From Phycisphaeraceae bacterium (lineage in GTDB: Bacteria; Planctomycetota; Phycisphaerae; Phycisphaerales; Phycisphaeraceae), in the NCBI GenBank assembly GCA_029260675.1, contig JAJDCV010000017.1:1-19627 (forward strand): a DNA stretch of 19,627 nt, in the 5' to 3' direction. Positions 1 to 7,092 of the stretch are shown here, in pieces. Below the pieces are notes generated by a model. That model did not search any database and was not told the origin of the DNA. It saw only the letters and a list, made by a program, of their open reading frames with translations. The number at the start of each line of letters is the position of its first letter. The stretch's first letter is position 1. The position numbers and the translations under genes were made by a program.

Positions 1-165
1 CAACCCGCTGCCACAGCCGATATCGATAAAGGTCTTGCCCCGCAGGTCGCTTAGCCCGATGAAGTCGGCGATCGAATCCCGCGCGGTGCGCTTCCGCTCA
101 TCGTTGACCTGGGTGAGGAATTTCTCCCAGTTTTTTCCAAATCCGTAACGGGTTTCATCGGGCAT
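1..165 (-). CDS. SAM-dependent methyltransferase, N-terminal part (cut by window edge)
   Basis: The first 55 codons of a leftward gene are present; the rest lies outside the window. Translation from the ATG at 165 begins MPDETRYGFGKNWEKF and reaches a clear class I methyltransferase motif I, FIDIGCGSGL, at residues 46-55, the glycine-rich SAM-binding loop. The N-terminal GFGKNW pattern is common in methyltransferases of glycan and lipid clusters, but the substrate cannot be told from this fragment. It is 70 bases downstream of the glycosyltransferase gene on the same strand and probably belongs to the same operon. No strong Shine-Dalgarno sequence is visible before the ATG, although the reading frame and motif leave little doubt that it is coding. 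Confidence 0.85.
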   Translation of the reverse strand, partial: MPDETRYGFGKNWEKFLTQVNDERKRTARDSIADFIGLSDLRGKTFIDIGCGSGL

Positions 166-235
166 GGGGTGGTCTCAGCTGGAATCGGTCTGCGTTGAGC
201 CAAGGAGTGTAAGCCAGAGTCGCGGCCGGTACGAA

Positions 236-1363
236 TCACGTTATTTCAACCGCTCGTGTGAGGCTCTGTTCATACCCGTCGATCATCGTCTCCAGGCCGA
301 ACATCCCCCGGCAACGCTTGGCGGCGTCTCGGTAACCTGTCAGGTCATCACCCAAGAGCTTCACTAACTGCGCCGCAAGGTCGCCCGCATCCGGGAACCG
401 GAACGTCCAACCCGCCTGCGTCATCCCGAGCAACTCGGTATGCGGCCCGATGTCGCTTGCCAAGACAGGTAGCCCCGCAGCGACCGCTTCGATCACCGCG
501 TTGGGCATCCCCTCCTCCCGGCTGGTCGTCACAAACGAGTGCGCGTGTGCCAGCAGCCAATGCTTGTTCGCCCCGGTCTGTCGGCCAAGAAAATGCACCA
601 CGTCACCGATCCCGCCTTGTTCTACTTCCGCACACAGTTCGTTCAGTGTTTCGCCCTGGCCAACGAACACGTACTTAAACCCGCGCTCGCGAAAAAGGCC
701 GGCCGACTGCCGGATCGCCTCCACCGCCAGGTCCTGCCGTTTGACCGGCCCGACACGCGCCAGGTGAAGCAGAAAACGCCCGGGTGCCAGATCGAACGGC
801 GGGGCGATGTCCTTTGCCGCTTCAAGCCCCCGATCAAACGTCTCCAGATCAATCCCGTTGAGCACACGGTCGATCGGTGGCAGGTCCGGCCCGCTGACTT
901 CGCGCAGCCGATCGTCCAGCCAGTTACTCAGTGAGATGATCCGGTCCGCGCCACGGTAGCCCGCCCGGATCGTCGCCTTGACGCGTGGTTTAGTTAGTGC
1001 GTGGAAGTTCGGGTACAGGTCCGCCCCCCGCGCGCTGACCACGAGCTTGAAACCCAGCTTCTCTTTCACACGCGCCGCGGCGAAGCCGGTTGGATAGCCG
1101 TAGAAGGCGAGTATCACGTCGAACGGCTGGCGACGGAACGCTTTGCGCACATGCCGACTCAGCATCTCCGGCCAAAGGTGCTGGGCCGGGGGTCGGCGGT
1201 AGCGCGTGACCGGGTACGGCAGGTCGCCCGGCTCGCCGTGGTCCTGGCACAAGACCTGAATGTCGTGCCCACGCGCCTGCAAACCACGGAGGATCCGGTC
1301 GCCGGCCAACTCGGCGCCGCCTAACGACGGCAGGAACGTCGGGGTGAACAGGCATACCCGCAA
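236..1363 (-). CDS. Glycosyltransferase family 4 (GT-B fold)
   Basis: 375 residues, full length for GT4. The N-terminus MRVCLFTPTFLPSLGGAE is the usual first strand plus the glycine-rich acceptor-side loop. The C-terminal nucleotide-sugar domain has LARVGPVKRQD (R203 and K208, the phosphate-binding pair) and the EX7E signature EEGMPNAVIEA (E284, E292), followed by AAGLPVLASDIG. It would transfer a sugar from an NDP-sugar onto a growing glycan or lipid carrier at the cytoplasmic membrane face. Donor and acceptor are not predictable. The start is a TTG, the only start near the first strand, because no in-frame ATG lies close by. It begins four bases after the stop of the upstream methyltransferase, so the two are almost certainly translated from one transcript. 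Confidence 0.93.
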   Translation of the reverse strand: MRVCLFTPTFLPSLGGAELAGDRILRGLQARGHDIQVLCQDHGEPGDLPYPVTRYRRPPAQHLWPEMLSRHVRKAFRRQPFDVILAFYGYPTGFAAARVKEKLGFKLVVSARGADLYPNFHALTKPRVKATIRAGYRGADRIISLSNWLDDRLREVSGPDLPPIDRVLNGIDLETFDRGLEAAKDIAPPFDLAPGRFLLHLARVGPVKRQDLAVEAIRQSAGLFRERGFKYVFVGQGETLNELCAEVEQGGIGDVVHFLGRQTGANKHWLLAHAHSFVTTSREEGMPNAVIEAVAAGLPVLASDIGPHTELLGMTQAGWTFRFPDAGDLAAQLVKLLGDDLTGYRDAAKRCRGMFGLETMIDGYEQSLTRAVEIT

Positions 1364-1367
1364 TGCG

Positions 1368-2078
1368 TTACCCCCGCCCGCCAGGGCAACACACGGCGAC
1401 CTGAGAGTAGTTGATGCTGACCAATTTACGCAGCAGCCGGATACGGTCCTTGACCAGCGGAAGCCGCATCGCCGTCTTGAATGCCGGCATCGTACGGTGT
1501 TCGATCACCTCAAAGCCCTGGCTCGTCAAGTAGCGCCCGAACTCGTCGAGGTTCCACTCCCGAACATGCTCGGCTTTGGTCGATTTCACATTGGCCTTGC
1601 CTCGTCGGATATCGCGCTCGACCGTCGAGATCAGCAGGTACGACTTCTCGTGGCAGTGCGACCGCAGGAAACGCAGCAGCACATCCGGGTCCAGCAGGTG
1701 CTCCACCACATCGACATTCATAACCAGGTCGAACGTGCCCAGCCCGGTCTCGTCGGGGCGTTCCAGGTCCGCGCTGACGAATCGGCCATCGGGATAAAAC
1801 TTCATCGCGGTCTCGGCGACGGTCGGCTGCTCCACCCCCGTCACCTCCGCAAGAGGCGAGATCATCTTCATCAGCTTATGACCGACACCGCACCCCACAT
1901 CCAGCACGGTCTTCAGCCCGTGCTCATTTACGAGTCTCGCCGCCCGGTCATACGCGTGCCACTGCGCGTAATGGCTCAGGATAAGCCGTTTAGGGTCCCA
2001 GTAGTCCCCGGCCTGGTCCTCCATCGTCGCGTTGACCGTGCGGTGTTCGTACCCGTCCTTGATGCAGTAGTCACCCAT
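1368..2078 (-). CDS. Class I SAM-dependent methyltransferase
   Basis: 236 residues from the ATG at 2078. Motif I, VLDVGCGVGH, lies at residues 58-67; the acidic strand-2 end VTGVEQ and the post-I segment DLVMNVDVVEHLLDP follow, typical of the Methyltransf_11/23/25 group. The frame stays open upstream to 2210, but that would overlap the divergent kinase gene, and the added residues look like untranslated leader, so 2078 is preferred. The product probably methylates a sugar or lipid intermediate, given the adjacent GT4 gene and the second methyltransferase, but the sequence alone does not identify a substrate. It appears to be the first gene of the leftward operon, with its promoter in the 85-base divergent gap; I could not recognise a convincing promoter there. 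Confidence 0.9.
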   Translation of the reverse strand: MGDYCIKDGYEHRTVNATMEDQAGDYWDPKRLILSHYAQWHAYDRAARLVNEHGLKTVLDVGCGVGHKLMKMISPLAEVTGVEQPTVAETAMKFYPDGRFVSADLERPDETGLGTFDLVMNVDVVEHLLDPDVLLRFLRSHCHEKSYLLISTVERDIRRGKANVKSTKAEHVREWNLDEFGRYLTSQGFEVIEHRTMPAFKTAMRLPLVKDRIRLLRKLVSINYSQVAVCCPGGRG

Positions 2079-2163
2079 AAGCGGCGGATTGTCGCAGATT
2101 CGTGTACCCGGCGAAAGCCCGCAAGGGTTGCGGCGGTGCGGCGGAACCGCTACACCTTCGGCG

Positions 2164-2805
2164 ATGGACACGGGATTCGACCCCGCCTGGATAGACACGT
2201 GTGAACCCACGCAGGTTTACAAGCACGACGCCCGCAGCCGGGTCTGGCGGATCGACGCGCCCGATGGCCGATCGTTTGTGGTCAAGCGGTTCGAGTACAA
2301 CTCGCTACGCCAATTATTGGGCTACCTGGTTTGGCTTCATCCAGGACAGCGAGAGTGCATGCAATATCACTGGTTGCACCGTGTGGGGGTACGGGTGGCC
2401 CCTATCGTGGCAAGCGGTGTTTCACGTCGCGGACTGGGGCTTACTTATTGGCTGGTTACGCCGTATTTGGGCGCGAGTTTGCATAATCTGTTCTTTCACG
2501 ACGAACTAAAGGATGAAGCTCGGCGTCAACGGGTGCTGGATGCGGCGGGTAAATTAACGGGCGAACTCATCCGCTATCGAATCTTTAACCGTGACCACAA
2601 AGCCAGCAATATCGTGATCGATCGGTATAACAGGGCCTGGTTGATCGACTTCGGGGCAGTGCAGAGCCGGTATAAATTCGGGGGGGTGGCCCGGATGCTC
2701 GCCAATCTCAGCGAGACCCTCACCCAGGCCGGCGCGACTCCCAGCGACGTTGCCCGACTCCTCAAGGCGAGCTCCACGGACCCGGCCCCCGACTTAAAAG
2801 CCTAA
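2164..2805 (+). CDS. Small WaaP/InaA-like (Kdo/heptose kinase family) kinase
   Basis: 213 residues from the ATG at 2164; upstream in-frame starts are only TTG (2089 and 2128). Kinase-fold landmarks are visible: SFVVKRF with the ATP-binding lysine K41, the catalytic loop NRDHKASNIVID (D144, K146, N149) and the metal-binding DFG at 162-164. The compact size and the RDHKASN loop fit the lipopolysaccharide kinase group (InaA/WaaP/KdkA) better than eukaryotic-type Ser/Thr kinases, which are longer. The likely role is phosphorylation of a core sugar of LPS or another surface glycan at the cytoplasmic side. It is divergent from a glycosyltransferase/methyltransferase operon, which supports that role. 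Its codons are less C-ending than those of lepA next door, so it may be more weakly expressed or of different origin. No strong ribosome binding site precedes it. Confidence 0.82.
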   Translation: MDTGFDPAWIDTCEPTQVYKHDARSRVWRIDAPDGRSFVVKRFEYNSLRQLLGYLVWLHPGQRECMQYHWLHRVGVRVAPIVASGVSRRGLGLTYWLVTPYLGASLHNLFFHDELKDEARRQRVLDAAGKLTGELIRYRIFNRDHKASNIVIDRYNRAWLIDFGAVQSRYKFGGVARMLANLSETLTQAGATPSDVARLLKASSTDPAPDLKA

Positions 2806-2808
2806 CAC

Positions 2809-2817
2809 TGCTAGAAT
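2809..2817 (+). promoter_or_regulatory. Candidate extended -10 promoter for lepA
   Basis: The string TGCTAGAAT just after the kinase stop codon matches an extended -10 element (TGn followed by TAGAAT). No good -35 hexamer lies 16-18 bases upstream, which extended -10 promoters tolerate. Transcription would start near 2824, leaving a leader of about 55 bases before the lepA ATG. This is sequence matching only. Confidence 0.35.
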
Positions 2818-2878
2818 GTCTGGCTCGATGCCCCGCACCCCCGCGGGGTCACCCACGACAGTCCAGGCCCGGTTGACC

Positions 2879-4669
2879 ATGAATATCCGTAACTTCTGCA
2901 TCATCGCCCACATCGACCACGGCAAGAGCACCCTGGCTGACCGCATGCTCCAAGGCACAGGTGCCGTCACGGCCCGCGAAGCCCGCGAGCAGACCCTCGA
3001 CAATATGGACCTCGAGCGCGAGCGCGGCATCACCATCAAGGCCTCTGCCGTCACCGTCAAACACACCTGCGAAGGCGAAGAGTACATGCTCAATTTCATC
3101 GACACCCCAGGGCACGTGGACTTCCATTACGAGGTCTCCCGTGCCCTGACCGCCTGCGAGGGGGCCGTCCTGGTCGTCGATGCCGCCCAGGGCGTCGAGG
3201 CCCAGACCGTCGCCAATGCCTACATGGCTGTCGAATCCAACCTCGAGATCATCACCGTCGTCAACAAGATCGACCTGCCCTCCGCCCGCCCCGAGGACAT
3301 CGCCCTGGAGACCGAGCACGTCCTGGGCCTCCCCGCCGACGAGGCCATCTTCTGCTCAGCTAAGACCGGTCAAGGCATCGACGAGTTGCTGGACACCATC
3401 TGCCGTAAGCTCCCACCACCTACCGGCGACCGCGACGCCAAGACACAGGCGCTCATCTTCGACGCTATCTACGACGACTACCGCGGTGTCATTGTCTACT
3501 TCCGCCTGTTCCACGGCCGACTCGCCGCCGGCGACAAGGTCCTGATGATGGGCACCGGCCGATCCTTCACCATCACCGAGGTCGGCAAGTTCACACCCAA
3601 GATTACCCCGCACAAAGGGCCCATGTACGCCGGCGAGGTCGGGTACATGGTCGCCAACATCAAGACCCTGGACGACGTGAACATCGGCGACACGCTGACC
3701 CGCGACCTGGACCCCGCCGACGAACCCCTCCCGGGCTACAAAGAACCCGTCCCGATGGTGTTCTGCGACTTCTACCCCTCCGGTGACACCGAGTTCGACG
3801 ACCTCCGCGACGCCATCAGCCGCCTGCACATCAACGACGCCAGCTTCACATACCTGCCCACCAGCTCAGAGGCCCTGGGCTTCGGCTTCCGCTGCGGGTT
3901 CCTGGGGATGCTCCACATGGACATCGTTCAGGAACGCCTCGAACGCGAGGGCAACGTCACCATCGTCCAGACCGCGCCCACCGTTACATACGAGATCCTC
4001 AAGGCCGGCGGCGAGGTCATCCAGATCACCAACCCCGCCGACCTCCCGGACCCCTCGCAGATCAAAGAGATCCGTGAGCCGCTGGTCGCGGTCGAGATCA
4101 TCACCCCAAAGGATTCCATCGGCGAACTGATGAAGCTCTGCGGCCAACGCCGAGGCATTTACCGCAAGCAGCAGTTCCTCTCCGAGACCCGTCAGATCCT
4201 CGACTACGACCTCCCGCTCGCCGAGATCATCTACGACTTCTACGACAAGCTCAAGAGCATCACCAGCGGCTACGGGACGATGGACTACCACCTCAAAGGC
4301 TTCACCACCGAGAACCTTGTGAAGATGGATATCCTCGTCAACGGCACACCCGTCGATGCGCTATCCGTGATCGTCCACCGCGAGAAGGCCGAGCAACGCG
4401 GCCGGGTCCTGCTGACGAAACTCAAAAAGCAGATCGACAAGCACCTCTTCGAGATCCCCCTCCAGGCCGCGATCGGCGGGAAGATCATCGCCCGCGAAAC
4501 CATCAAGAGCGTCGGCAAAAACGTCACCGCCAAGTGCTACGGCGGCGACGTCACCCGAAAACGCAAGCTCCTGGAAAAACAGAAAAAAGGCAAGGAACGC
4601 ATGAAGCGCGTCGGCACCGTCGACATCCCACAGGAAGCGTTCATGGCGGTACTCGATACCGGAGAGTAA
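2879..4669 (+). CDS. lepA: Elongation factor 4 (LepA), ribosomal back-translocase GTPase
   Basis: 596 residues from the ATG at 2879, the family's normal length. The N-terminus MNIRNFCIIAHIDHGKS aligns directly with known LepA starts, so the in-frame alternative start at 2816, adding 21 proline-rich residues, is rejected. GTPase motifs are intact: G1 AHIDHGKS (10-17), the switch region ERERGITIK, G3 DTPGH (75-79), G4 NKID (129-132) and G5 SAKTG. The LepA-specific C-terminal domain is present with YGGDVTRKRKLLEKQKKGK. LepA acts on ribosomes stalled at or after translocation and affects translation under ionic or membrane stress. It stands between the kinase gene (73 bases upstream) and the Nudix gene, and shows strong C-ending codon bias as expected for a well-expressed housekeeping gene. 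Confidence 0.99.
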   Translation: MNIRNFCIIAHIDHGKSTLADRMLQGTGAVTAREAREQTLDNMDLERERGITIKASAVTVKHTCEGEEYMLNFIDTPGHVDFHYEVSRALTACEGAVLVVDAAQGVEAQTVANAYMAVESNLEIITVVNKIDLPSARPEDIALETEHVLGLPADEAIFCSAKTGQGIDELLDTICRKLPPPTGDRDAKTQALIFDAIYDDYRGVIVYFRLFHGRLAAGDKVLMMGTGRSFTITEVGKFTPKITPHKGPMYAGEVGYMVANIKTLDDVNIGDTLTRDLDPADEPLPGYKEPVPMVFCDFYPSGDTEFDDLRDAISRLHINDASFTYLPTSSEALGFGFRCGFLGMLHMDIVQERLEREGNVTIVQTAPTVTYEILKAGGEVIQITNPADLPDPSQIKEIREPLVAVEIITPKDSIGELMKLCGQRRGIYRKQQFLSETRQILDYDLPLAEIIYDFYDKLKSITSGYGTMDYHLKGFTTENLVKMDILVNGTPVDALSVIVHREKAEQRGRVLLTKLKKQIDKHLFEIPLQAAIGGKIIARETIKSVGKNVTAKCYGGDVTRKRKLLEKQKKGKERMKRVGTVDIPQEAFMAVLDTGE

Positions 4670-4689
4670 CTGAAACGCCGAGCCGGAAG

Positions 4690-4779
4690 TATCCGCAGAT
4701 TACGCAGATGACACAGATTAAGAGTAGGAAATTGGCAGCTTGCAGGATTAAATCTGTAAAATCTGCGTAATCTGCGGAC
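4690..4779. repeat. Long inverted repeat built from 9-base units (REP-like)
   Basis: The left arm (4690-4721) and right arm (4749-4779) are imperfect reverse complements, with a perfect 18-base core: 4692-4709 (TCCGCAGATTACGCAGAT) against 4761-4778. Each arm is itself made of about three degenerate 9-base units of the form cgcagatta / cgcagatga / cacagatta. The spacer of about 28 bases would form the loop of a long hairpin. Such sequences are dispersed extragenic repeats in many genomes; the window holds one copy of this family. It sits just after lepA and could also stop or stabilise the lepA transcript, but it lacks the run of T typical of an intrinsic terminator. Confidence 0.85.
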
Positions 4780-4792
4780 AACCCCTCTCTTC

Positions 4793-4822
4793 TTGACGAC
4801 TTGGGTTTCTTGGGGGTAATGT
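4793..4822 (+). promoter_or_regulatory. Candidate sigma-70-type promoter for the Nudix gene
   Basis: TTGACG at 4793-4798 and TAATGT at 4817-4822 are separated by 18 bases, close to a housekeeping promoter. The predicted start would be near 4829, giving a leader of about 24 bases before the Nudix ATG. It lies immediately downstream of the inverted repeat. Confidence 0.4.
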
Positions 4823-4852
4823 GACTCCGATACCTATTCGGATGCCATCTCT

Positions 4853-5278
4853 ATGACTGATGCTTCATTCGGCATCATCCCCATCCACGACCAGGCCGGC
4901 GCCCGCCGGTTCCTGTTGGTGCATCAGAAGAAGGGCCACTGGGGTTTCCCCAAGGGACACGCCGAGCCGGGCGAGACCCCGACGCAGACCGCGTTGCGGG
5001 AGCTGGCCGAGGAGACAGGCATCGAGTCGGTCCGGCTCATCGGCGGGGACTGCTTTGTCGAGCGGTACTCCTTCCTCACCAAGAAGTGCGAGCGGGTCGA
5101 CAAGACCGTGACGTTTTTTATCGGCCTGGTCGATGATCCCAAGGTGACGGTCCAGCCCGAGGAGGTCAAGGACTTCGCCTGGCTCCCCGCCGACCAGGCC
5201 CGTGACCGCCTGACCTTCCCCGAAGCCCGCGAACTGCTCGCCCGCGTCGTGGATCATCTCGATCAGTCGACGGAGTGA
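4853..5278 (+). CDS. Nudix hydrolase, Ap4A-hydrolase-like (NUDT2 type)
   Basis: 141 residues. The full Nudix box is present and matches GX5EX7REUXEEXGU: G35, E41, then REL at 49-51, EE at 53-54, G56 and I57. These glutamates bind the catalytic metal. The preceding HWGFPKGHAEPGE is characteristic of asymmetric dinucleoside tetraphosphatases (NUDT2/RppH-like group), so the likely reaction is hydrolysis of Ap4A or a related nucleoside diphosphate-linked compound in the cytoplasm. A diphosphoinositol- or mRNA-cap-type substrate cannot be excluded. The start ATG at 4853 fits the usual N-terminal FGIIPI strand; no strong ribosome binding site is visible. The gene stands alone, with unrelated inverted repeats on both sides. 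Confidence 0.93.
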   Translation: MTDASFGIIPIHDQAGARRFLLVHQKKGHWGFPKGHAEPGETPTQTALRELAEETGIESVRLIGGDCFVERYSFLTKKCERVDKTVTFFIGLVDDPKVTVQPEEVKDFAWLPADQARDRLTFPEARELLARVVDHLDQSTE

Positions 5279-5334
5279 TTCACTCCAGAACGGTTGTATC
5301 GCTTACAAGGCTGCGGACCAAGCCAAAGAATGTA

Positions 5335-5414
5335 GACAGGATGACAGGATGGCCATGATAAATCACACAGTATCCTGCGTCCGGCTCTTATCCTGAACAT
5401 CCTGTCATCCTGTC
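5335..5414. repeat. Inverted repeat built from 8-base units (REP-like)
   Basis: The left arm 5335-5350 (GACAGGATGACAGGAT) is the exact reverse complement of the right arm at 5399-5414. Each arm is a direct tandem of an 8-base unit (acaggatg / atcctgtc), and the right side extends further as a degenerate third unit (tcctgaaca). The spacer is 48 bases. It belongs to a different family from the repeat upstream of the Nudix gene, but has the same design of short tandem units arranged as a long palindrome. Confidence 0.85.
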
Positions 5415-5425
5415 AAAACCTCTTC

Positions 5426-5458
5426 TTCTCCGTGTTCTCTGCGTCCTCCGCGGCGAAT
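5426..5458. repeat. Single arm of a third 9-base-periodic repeat family
   Basis: The string can be phased as ctccgtgtt / ctctgcgtc / ctccgcggc, three degenerate 9-base units, directly after the 8-base-unit palindrome. No inverted partner exists in the window, so it looks like a half element. It resembles the dispersed extragenic repeats above in design, though not in sequence. Confidence 0.55.
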
Positions 5459-5829
5459 CCCCTCTTCCCCCTGTCAACCTGTACCGGTTGTAACGCCCGG
5501 CCAAGGCTATCGGTCTGTGCCGGGTGGATAAAACTTCAACAAGTGATTGCATCCGCCCCGCATGAATCGTTCTGTTGATCCTGTCAGCAGTCGTTTCGGC
5601 ATGACCGTTTGACCGAGGATCGAAAATCGAATCCCGGTTACCAGAGGTTAAGTCCACGCGATTACTGGACGATTGGATCACAGGCTCACCCGGAGACGGG
5701 TTCGGCCTGAACCCACGGAGGGGGTTTGTCGGAACGATACGGAGTTTGTTTTTACGGAACACACCGGGCCCGCGTGGGGCTCATGAGCAAGTGGGTTTTG
5801 GTTGAACCTTTAGGTTTAGGAGAGTTTCA
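5459..5829 (+). other. Long gene-free leader region upstream of the first pilin
   Basis: No coding region can be supported here on either strand; open frames read through the repeats and show no family features. Possible RNA structure includes a stem at 5496-5501/5519-5524, a stem at 5652-5656/5666-5670, and two mutually exclusive stems: 5688-5692/5697-5701 (acccg, GAGA loop, cgggt) and 5698-5703/5709-5714 (gggttc, ggcct loop, gaaccc). A ribosome binding site AGGAG at 5818-5822 serves the pilin at 5830. No convincing sigma-70 or sigma-54 promoter was seen, and the conserved strings of the GEMM c-di-GMP riboswitch are absent. Confidence 0.4.
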
Positions 5830-6333
5830 ATGTTGAATCGTAAGCATGTGGCCCGGGGCTTCACCCTGGTCGAAATCCTGATCGTCGTCGTGATTCTCGG
5901 CATCCTCGCCGCGATCGTCATCCCCCAGTTCACCAGTGCATCGGAATCGGCCAAGAGCTCGAGCCTGATCACGCAGCTGCAGACCATCCGCAGCCAGCTT
6001 GAGTTGTACCAGGTGCAGCACAACGGCAACTACCCGACCCTCGCCCAACTCAACGCCGACTGGGGCGTGATGGTGAGCGAGACCGACGTGGCCGGTACCA
6101 TCTTAGCCGGTAACCCCTTCGGGCCTTACCTGCAGCAGCCCCCGGCTAACGCCTTTGTCACCACCGCAGGTGGCGTGAACATCGACCTGGCCGACATCAC
6201 CGCAGCGGACACCTTTGCAGCGGTTGGGTGGGGCTACGCCGAGGCCAACGGCACCATCAAGGCGATGATCCCCAACACCGTGGATACCGCTTCCCTGAAT
6301 ATGGCGACCGGTGTTGACTTCGTCCTCGAGTAA
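5830..6333 (+). CDS. Type IV pilin / GspG-like pseudopilin 1 (candidate major pilin)
   Basis: 167 residues. A short basic leader MLNRKHVARG precedes the prepilin peptidase site G10|F11, followed by TLVEILIVVVILGILAA, the hydrophobic helix with Glu at mature position 5 that forms the filament core. The globular part contains LQTIRSQLELYQVQHNGNYPT, seen in short form in GspG-like pilins, and no cysteines, so there is no C-terminal disulfide loop as in classical type IVa pilins. A good AGGAG site lies eight bases before the ATG. The gene is followed by a strong terminator and preceded by a long leader, so it probably has its own transcript and is the best candidate for the abundant subunit. The second pilin (6440-6949) is a clear paralogue. 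Confidence 0.93.
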   Translation: MLNRKHVARGFTLVEILIVVVILGILAAIVIPQFTSASESAKSSSLITQLQTIRSQLELYQVQHNGNYPTLAQLNADWGVMVSETDVAGTILAGNPFGPYLQQPPANAFVTTAGGVNIDLADITAADTFAAVGWGYAEANGTIKAMIPNTVDTASLNMATGVDFVLE

Positions 6334-6361
6334 TCAATCGTATTAACAGCTACTACTGAAT

Positions 6362-6395
6362 AGTCGCCGTGGCTTAACCGCTGCGGCGACTTTTT
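6362..6395 (+). terminator. Intrinsic terminator after pilin 1
   Basis: AGTCGCCG at 6362-6369 pairs with CGGCGACT at 6384-6391; the stem extends inward to about 12 pairs including two G-U pairs, with a ttaacc loop. A run of T (6391-6395) follows directly. This has the full form of a Rho-independent terminator and separates the first pilin from the rest of the locus, either completely or by attenuation. Confidence 0.88.
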
Positions 6396-6439
6396 GCCGG
6401 GGTTTATAGGTCCGATATCCAAGCAGAGGCGGGGTACCC

Positions 6440-6949
6440 ATGAACGCATCTGAAACCTCAAAATGCCCGATCGTCTCGCCCAACAACCATCGGGCGTTTA
6501 CGCTGGTCGAAATCCTGATCGTCGTGGTCATCCTCGGCATCCTCGCGGCCGTGGTCGTGCCCCAGTTTGCCAACGCCTCTTCATCCGCTCAGACAAGCAG
6601 CATGAAGGGTTCGCTTCAGGTGATCCGCTCCCAGATCGAACTCTACCACGCACAACACGACAGCACTTACCCGACACTCGCTCAGTTGAGCGCAGCCTGG
6701 AACGTGCTGACCAGCCGGACCGATGCGGCCGGCAGCGTCGGGACCACCGATGGGGTTCACGTCTACGGCCCGTACATCAAGAAGATGCCGTACAACCCCT
6801 TCGAGGCCAGCCAGTCCGTGGCCGCCGCCCCCAATTCGGGTGTGGGTTGGGTTTACGATGAAGCCACCGGCCGAGTCTACGGCGTCATGTCCACCGCCAA
6901 GGCCAATGAATTGGGGGTTGACCAGGTCAACACGGTTCAGTCCTATTAA
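6440..6949 (+). CDS. Type IV pilin / GspG-like pseudopilin 2 (paralogue)
   Basis: 169 residues. The leader is longer (19 residues) and the cleavage site is A19|F20 rather than the usual Gly, followed by TLVEILIVVVILGILAA, identical to pilin 1 in this stretch. The similarity continues through the first globular helix: both have IRSQ(L/I)ELY and YPTLAQL followed by a tryptophan. The C-terminal half differs, with YGPYIKKMPYNPF and GVGWVYDEATGRVYGV, which are typical of GspG-like pilins. The mature protein has no cysteine. It lies downstream of the pilin 1 terminator and 143 bases before the small membrane protein gene. It is likely a second filament subunit or a minor pilin; which of the two is major cannot be decided from sequence. 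Confidence 0.92.
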   Translation: MNASETSKCPIVSPNNHRAFTLVEILIVVVILGILAAVVVPQFANASSSAQTSSMKGSLQVIRSQIELYHAQHDSTYPTLAQLSAAWNVLTSRTDAAGSVGTTDGVHVYGPYIKKMPYNPFEASQSVAAAPNSGVGWVYDEATGRVYGVMSTAKANELGVDQVNTVQSY

Positions 6950-7092
6950 CCCCGACCACACCCGGCCGTCACAGACCGATAAGCACACACAAAAAGCTAT
7001 CCGATCCGCGCAACGGGCCTCAGTCGCCCCTTGTTCTGGTCGATCTAATCGGCATAGAAGACCTTTTCATCAAGGGTAGAAGGAGTCGGTCC

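Noticed and set aside
2148..2185. tRNA-like T-arm string (gggattcgacccc)
   Set aside because: The flanking bases do not form a proper 5-base T stem and no anticodon or acceptor arms can be found; the stretch is inside the kinase coding sequence (DTGFDPAW).
1260..2204. Long plus-strand open frame antisense to the GT4 and methyltransferase genes
   Set aside because: The minus-strand genes have clear catalytic motifs; the plus-strand frame is Arg/His/Val-rich without recognisable domains.
2816..2878. Upstream in-frame start for lepA
   Set aside because: Adds 21 proline-rich residues not seen in the family; MNIRNF at 2879 aligns with known LepA starts.
4690..5414. CRISPR array or insertion-sequence ends
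   Set aside because: The repeats are not regularly spaced with unique spacers, no cas or transposase gene is nearby, and the two flanking repeats differ in sequence so they are not ends of a single element.
5388..5762. Open frame of 124 codons on the minus strand
   Set aside because: It reads through the 8- and 9-base repeats, is very Arg-rich, and has no family features; a repeat-derived spurious frame.
5459..5829. c-di-GMP (GEMM) riboswitch before the pilin gene
   Set aside because: The conserved internal strings and paired arrangement of the class I motif are absent.
7031..7060. Promoter-like pair TTGTTC / TAGAAG before the small membrane protein
   Set aside because: Both hexamers match poorly; not better than chance in this sequence.
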